From: Rufibacter psychrotolerans | Lineage (GTDB): Bacteria; Bacteroidota; Bacteroidia; Cytophagales; Hymenobacteraceae | Assembly (NCBI RefSeq): GCF_016924645.1 | Contig: NZ_JAFFJV010000002.1 | Location: 1-64,000 of the forward strand | DNA: 64,000 bases | Reading direction: 5' to 3' | The notes under the pieces: generated by a model | Database searches by the model: none | What the model was told of the DNA's origin: nothing | Seen by the model: the letters and a program-made list of their open reading frames with translations, nothing else | Made by a program: the position numbers and the translations under genes | Shown: one piece after another, positions 59,434-64,000 of the stretch | Numbering within the stretch: the stretch's first letter is position 1 | Layout: each line of letters starts with the position of its first letter

Positions 59434-61226
59434 TTTTTCAGGTTTGCGGCAAAACCGGCCTTTTGTTGCAGGGCCTCCAGGGCGCCGGCCAGGTACACCA
59501 GCGGGGCATTCCAGTTAATGGCAATCTCGTTGGAGGCGTAGGAGCAGTCCACGTCCAGGTACATTTCATCCGGTGAGGTGGCGGTGTAGCCCTCGCACTT
59601 GTCCTGTTTGTTGGCCTGCCCGTTGGTGCCCCCGGAAAGCAGCCCCGGCACCGGCTCCTTAACGCCATCGGCCATGGAAGGGCGGTGGTGCGGGTTCAGG
59701 GTGGCTTTGTCGCCGTAACCGGTCACGAAGGAATAGCCCACCGCATTGCGGCCCAGCAGGTAATCCAGGTTGGAGAGGGCGGCCTGCAGGTATTTCTTGT
59801 CATTGGTAAGCTGGTAGGCCTGGATCAGGGCTATGCCCTGGTTGGCGGCCACGGAACTGCTGCCCCAGATATAGTCCTGCGCCACCCGGCCCATCACGGT
59901 CTTATAGGCGCCCTGGCTGGCGCCAGCTACCATCCCATCGGCCATCTGCAGCAACCGTTTCCTGATCTCGGGCAGATCTTGCAGGGCAACGGCCCCGGCC
60001 TTGTCTTTGTGCCGCAGCAGCGTGTAATACCCCAGCAACCGCACCTGAGGCCACGAGGGCAGCGGCATTTTAGGGTCGGGCAGCATGGTCACGGCCTTGT
60101 AGTAGCTGTCTTGCTTGGTGGTGGTGTACAGTTCGGCCGCGGCCCAGATAAACTCATCGGTGAAATCACAGTCGCCGTAGGCCCCGGTGCTCACGTCTGG
60201 GTCAAAGCTCTTGTTGAGAGCGTCCTGCTCATAGGCTACCTTGGGGTTTTTCCGGGCCCAGTCCCAGGCCCGCACCGCGGCGGTGAGGCAAGAATCGGCC
60301 AGGCCCGGAAACTCTTTGGAGAAGCCTCTGTACACCCGGCTGGCCTGGGCCATGACGGCGGCAAAGTCCAGCGCGGCGGCCGTTCCTTTCTGCACCACGT
60401 AGCGGGGACCGGTGGCCTGGTGGGGCATGATGATGCCGTCAAAGGCCGGATTGGTCAGTTTGTGGTACACGCCGCCGTCATGCGGGTCCTGCATGGTCAG
60501 CATCCACCGCAGGTTCCAGAGCGACTCATCCAACAGGTCTGGGACGGTATTGTTGCTTTCAGGAATGTTCAGGTTCTGGGCCCGGAAGAACCCGGGAAAA
60601 TCTTCGTACGCCGAGAGCAGCGTGCCCATGGTGATGCCGCTGTTCACAATGTACTTGTTGTAGTCACCGGCATCATACCAGCCTTTGGAAGACGAGATCA
60701 CGGTACCCGCCGGGCGCTGGGCGGTAGCCGCCGACGGATGCACCAGCACTTTATCGTCTGGGTGCCCGGCGGGCCGGTGCCACTTGCCCGCGTACTGCTC
60801 GGGTAAGTCGGTGGCCGTGCGCTGAAAATAGAAGCCTTTGACAGAAGCCGCCGCCAACTCTTTGTGCACGTCTGGCTTGATCTCGAACGCGTAGGACTGC
60901 CCCACCCCGGGAATTTCCAGCACGTAGGTGCCGGGCGTGTTGAAACTGCTGAAATCGGCTACGCGGGTGGGCCGCTTAGACAGTTCGGCCGGCTTGCTCT
61001 CAGACAGCTGCCCGGTGTGCACCGTTTTGGCTTGGTCGGCGGTTTTCAGCAGAAACTTACCGCCTTGGTGCTCGCCCACTACCACCGCTATTTTGGCGGC
61101 GTTTGGGTAAAAACCCAGCTGATTCAGCCGGATGGCTTCTTGTCCCCGGACCGGCGATTGGGCCTGGGCACAGGAAAAGGTCAGGCAAAGGAACGCGCCC
61201 GTGAGCGTTTTGCAGAAAGTACGCAT
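59430..61226 (-). CDS. GH9 endoglucanase-like glycoside hydrolase
   Basis: This secreted GH9 enzyme has 598 residues. A signal peptide (TLTGAFLCLTFSCAQAQ) precedes a CelD-type N-terminal Ig-like domain (AIRLNQLGFYPNAAKIAVVV), and then the (alpha/alpha)6 catalytic domain. The catalytic Asp pair is in GWYDAGDYNKYI near residue 184, the His in NPHHRPS, and the catalytic Glu in SYASNEIAINWNAP near residue 568. GH9 enzymes cleave beta-1,4-glucans or related linkages; some with this layout are exo-acting beta-glucosaminidases. ATG at 61226 gives the signal; the frame to 61430 does not. The HTCS gene upstream is a likely regulator. Confidence 0.94.
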   Translation of the reverse strand: MRTFCKTLTGAFLCLTFSCAQAQSPVRGQEAIRLNQLGFYPNAAKIAVVVGEHQGGKFLLKTADQAKTVHTGQLSESKPAELSKRPTRVADFSSFNTPGTYVLEIPGVGQSYAFEIKPDVHKELAAASVKGFYFQRTATDLPEQYAGKWHRPAGHPDDKVLVHPSAATAQRPAGTVISSSKGWYDAGDYNKYIVNSGITMGTLLSAYEDFPGFFRAQNLNIPESNNTVPDLLDESLWNLRWMLTMQDPHDGGVYHKLTNPAFDGIIMPHQATGPRYVVQKGTAAALDFAAVMAQASRVYRGFSKEFPGLADSCLTAAVRAWDWARKNPKVAYEQDALNKSFDPDVSTGAYGDCDFTDEFIWAAAELYTTTKQDSYYKAVTMLPDPKMPLPSWPQVRLLGYYTLLRHKDKAGAVALQDLPEIRKRLLQMADGMVAGASQGAYKTVMGRVAQDYIWGSSSVAANQGIALIQAYQLTNDKKYLQAALSNLDYLLGRNAVGYSFVTGYGDKATLNPHHRPSMADGVKEPVPGLLSGGTNGQANKQDKCEGYTATSPDEMYLDVDCSYASNEIAINWNAPLVYLAGALEALQQKAGFAANLKK

Positions 61227-61474
61227 GGAGAAGAACTGCTTCAGGGTTATGGAACAACATAGGGGCGTTGGCCACGGCGGCAACCAGAACGGCCTGTAAA
61301 ACCCCAGACCACTGCCACCCGCCGCGGGCGTTTGCATTGCCCCCTTCGTACCTGCTAAATTAACAGGTACCCGCGGCTCAGCAGGATACCAAATGTTTCC
61401 AATGTATTCCCCTGATGTTAACCCAGGCACCAGGCCCGCACCCCTACCCCACTGCGCGAGGCCCAGCCACCTGC

Positions 61475-64000
61475 TTACACCGGCGCTTCTTTTTCCCGCA
61501 GGCGCTCGGCGTACTGCGAGGGCAGGATGTTGTATTCCTCCTTGAAGTACTTGGTGAAGTACTTGCGGTTGTTGAACCCTACCTTATAGGCAACCTCGGC
61601 CACGGTGAGCTGGCTCTTTTCCAGGTACTGGGCGGCGTGCTGCAGCCTGATCTTCCGGATAAACTCCACCGGCGACTGCCCCGTGATGGCCACCATCTTC
61701 TTGTACAGGTGTACCCTGCTCACGCCCAACTCGCGGCTCATTTCCTCCACCGAAAGGTCGGGGTTGGACAGGTTGTCTTCCACCAGTTGGATGGCCTTCC
61801 GGATGAGTTTGTCGTCTAAGGACACAATCTCGTTTTCGCTGGCCTGCACGCTTATCTTCTTCTCAAATACTTTCTGCAGGAGTTCGCGCTGCGCGATCAG
61901 GTTCCGGATGCGGGTGAGCAGCAAGTCAAAGTTGAAGGGTTTGGTGAGGTAATCATTGGCCCCCACGTTGAGCCCCTTCAGCTTTTTCTCATCAGAGGCG
62001 TGGGCCGTGAGCAGCACAAACGGAATCTGCGAGGTCCGGGCATCGGCCTTGATCTTCTTGCAGAACTCCATCCCGTCTACTTCCGGCATCATGAGGTCGC
62101 TCACAATCAGGTCGGGCAGGTGGGCCAGGGCCTTCTGCCAGCCCTCTTTGCCGTCCCGCGCCTCCAGGATGTTAAAATGCGGGCTTAGGCTGTCTTTCAG
62201 GTAAAACCTGAAATCTTCGTTGTCTTCGGTGATCAGCACCACGGGTTTGCCCTGGGCGAAGGCAGCAGCGGCAGCTTTGGGGGCGGCAACCGGCTCCTCA
62301 CTGGTCTGCTCTTCCAACTCCGCCTCTCTCTCTGCCGGGGCTGGCTGGGGGCTAAGTTCTTTCACGGGCAGCGTGACCGTGAAGCAACTGCCCGCGCCGG
62401 GCGCACTGTCTACCGTAATCATGCCGCCGTGCAGGTTGACAAACTCCTGCACCAGCGCCAGCCCAATGCCGCTGCCCTGGTTTATCAGGTGGCTGGGCAC
62501 CTGGTCCCGGAAAAACCGCTCAAAGATCTTCTGGTGGTGCTCGCGGGCAATGCCAATGCCGGTGTCTTTTACTTTTATCTCCAGAATCTTAATGCCCTCA
62601 GAAGAAGAGTCGTTGGGGTGGCAGTTGAGTTCTACCGCTATGCGGCCCTGCTCAGGCGTGAACTTAAACGCGTTGGAAAGCAGGTTGAACAGGATCTTCT
62701 CCAGCTTGTCTTTGTCAAAGGAGATGACCAACTCCTGCACGCTGGCGGTAAACGAGAGCGGGATGTTCTTCTTGTCTGACAAGTCCACGAAGGAATTCAC
62801 GGTGTCCTGCACAAACGCCACCACGTTGCCCTCTGCCGGAGTCAGCCGCACATCGTTCACGTCCATCTTCTTAAAGTCAAGCAGCTGGTTGACCATGTTC
62901 AGCAGGCGCCGGGCGTTCTTATTGATCATCTGCAGTTGCTGCTGCAGCTCAGGGTCTGGCTGGGTTTTCAGGAGCTTTTCAAGGGGGGCCAGAATAAGGG
63001 TTAAGGGCGTGCGGAACTCATGGCTCACGTTTGTAAAGAACTTGATCTTCATCAGGTCCAGGTCATGCAACTGGCGCGCCTCGCGCCGCTCCTGCTCCAG
63101 CCTGAATTTGGCGGCGGTCTTGCGCAACTCCACCCTGCGCACCACCACCAGGGCCACAATGGCCGCCACGGCGTACAGCACAAAGGCCAGCGGCGTCTGC
63201 CAGAACGGAGCCAGCACCGTGATCTTCAGGCTGGCGCCAGTCTGGGTCCACACGCCGTCATTGTTGGAGGCCAGCACCTGAAACGTGTACTCGCCGGGGT
63301 CCAGGTTGGTGTAGGTGACTTTGCGGTTGCTGGCGTCTGCGGTGCGCCATTCCTTGTCAAAGCCCTCCAGCTTGTAGCGGTACCGGTTTTTCTCCGGATG
63401 AATGAAGTTGAGCGCCGCAAACCCAATGGAGAACACGTTCTCATCGTGCTCTAGGGTCAGGTGCTCTGTTTCAGAGATAGACTTCGTCAGGATGATTCTC
63501 TCCTGAAAAGGCTTGTTGGCCTCCAGGCTCTGGTTGAACAGCTGAAAATCTGTGAACACCACGCGCGGGGCCCGGCTGTTCTTCTCAATGGCGCCGGGCC
63601 GGAACAGGTTGAACCCGTTGGCCCCGCCAAAGATGAGCTCGCCCTGGCGCGTGCGCAGCGCCGCGTTCTCGTTGAAGGCTTTCCCCTGCAGGCCGTCCAG
63701 CTCATCATAGTTCCGGAAATCAAAGCGGTAGCCGCCGCCCTGCTCCTGCCGGATGATCAGGTGCGAGATGCCGTTGCGGGTACTGATCCAGAGGTTGCCG
63801 CGTTGGTCTTCCAGAATGGTGGTGATGGTGTTGTTGGGCAGCCCGTTCCTGGTGGTGAAGTGGGTAAAGGTGTTCTCCTTCTCGTTGTACAGGTCCAGCC
63901 CCTCGGTGGTGCCTATCCATAGGTTGTTGCGCCGGTCCCGGTGCAGGAAGGTAATGCTGTTGCTGATCAGGCTTTGGGGGTTTTTGGGGTCATGGAAGAA
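61475..64000 (-). CDS. Hybrid two-component sensor/regulator (HTCS), partial at the right edge
   Basis: This one-component-like hybrid regulator senses glycan fragments in the periplasm and controls a nearby locus. The frame is open from 61475 to the window edge (841 residues seen, N-terminus missing). Visible order: Reg_prop-type propeller blades (NLWIGTTEG; NLWISTRNG), a Y_Y_Y domain (YTFQVLASNNDG), a transmembrane helix (FVLYAVAAIVALVVVRRV), histidine kinase with HEFRTPLTL, NLLSNAFKF, DTGIGIA and GSGIGLAL, a receiver with DLMMP, and an AraC-type output domain (GVSRVHLYKKM; VGFNNRKYFTKYFKE). GTG at 63562 is an internal codon, not the start. It is 248 bases upstream of the GH9 gene. Confidence 0.95.
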   Translation of the reverse strand, partial: FFHDPKNPQSLISNSITFLHRDRRNNLWIGTTEGLDLYNEKENTFTHFTTRNGLPNNTITTILEDQRGNLWISTRNGISHLIIRQEQGGGYRFDFRNYDELDGLQGKAFNENAALRTRQGELIFGGANGFNLFRPGAIEKNSRAPRVVFTDFQLFNQSLEANKPFQERIILTKSISETEHLTLEHDENVFSIGFAALNFIHPEKNRYRYKLEGFDKEWRTADASNRKVTYTNLDPGEYTFQVLASNNDGVWTQTGASLKITVLAPFWQTPLAFVLYAVAAIVALVVVRRVELRKTAAKFRLEQERREARQLHDLDLMKIKFFTNVSHEFRTPLTLILAPLEKLLKTQPDPELQQQLQMINKNARRLLNMVNQLLDFKKMDVNDVRLTPAEGNVVAFVQDTVNSFVDLSDKKNIPLSFTASVQELVISFDKDKLEKILFNLLSNAFKFTPEQGRIAVELNCHPNDSSSEGIKILEIKVKDTGIGIAREHHQKIFERFFRDQVPSHLINQGSGIGLALVQEFVNLHGGMITVDSAPGAGSCFTVTLPVKELSPQPAPAEREAELEEQTSEEPVAAPKAAAAAFAQGKPVVLITEDNEDFRFYLKDSLSPHFNILEARDGKEGWQKALAHLPDLIVSDLMMPEVDGMEFCKKIKADARTSQIPFVLLTAHASDEKKLKGLNVGANDYLTKPFNFDLLLTRIRNLIAQRELLQKVFEKKISVQASENEIVSLDDKLIRKAIQLVEDNLSNPDLSVEEMSRELGVSRVHLYKKMVAITGQSPVEFIRKIRLQHAAQYLEKSQLTVAEVAYKVGFNNRKYFTKYFKEEYNILPSQYAERLREKEAPV

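Noticed and set aside
1-64000. tRNA, rRNA, CRISPR arrays and insertion sequences
   Set aside because: No cloverleaf, spaced direct-repeat array or transposase motif was seen on either strand by eye; a covariance search could still find small RNAs.

Overview
The window comes from a member of the Bacteroidota, most likely order Cytophagales; a Hymenobacteraceae genus such as Rufibacter or Pontibacter is an inference, not a demonstrated placement. The signs are SusC/SusD pairs, a hybrid two-component sensor, C-terminal type IX secretion (T9SS) sorting tails, FucP-like sugar transporters, lipoprotein signals without Shine-Dalgarno sequences, and rho-independent terminators. No rRNA, tRNA, CRISPR, transposase or prophage gene was found.

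1-18121 (all minus strand) is a polysaccharide utilization locus. In transcription order it holds SusC, SusD, SusC, SusD, a GH20 hexosaminidase, a Tat-exported Gfo/Idh/MocA oxidoreductase, a second GH20, two SGNH hydrolases (one circularly permuted) and a glycerophosphodiester phosphodiesterase. Two GH20 enzymes plus esterase-type hydrolases point to a glycan containing N-acetylhexosamine.

18566-43134 (all minus) is an accessory block of redox and uptake genes whose substrate I cannot name. It holds two periplasmic dehydrogenases fused to cytochrome c, a small cytochrome c, a ThuA-like protein, a TonB-dependent receptor, three paralogous beta-propeller proteins in a row, a DapA-like aldolase overlapping an SDR-like dehydrogenase, an Nramp-fold transporter without the metal ligands, an FAD oxidoreductase, a sugar MFS transporter, an AGE-type epimerase and a two-domain protein of unknown function. 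This is the best candidate for an undescribed pathway. A 27-bp element upstream of both this block and the sus locus hints at common control.

43398-48564 holds a T9SS-secreted propeller-like protein, an M20 amidohydrolase, and a small arsenic operon (arsC, ACR3 pump) without an arsR in view. 48951-54806 (plus strand) has two large glycan-active proteins. 54990-57210 has DinB, WYL-regulator and DUF1801 genes. 57358-64000 is a GH9 beta-glucan locus with a sugar transporter, a DNA-binding-only AraC protein and a hybrid two-component regulator that runs off the right edge.

Across the window, 20 copies of a 35-47 bp palindrome-like element sit only between genes, 13 of them within 45 bases after a stop codon.
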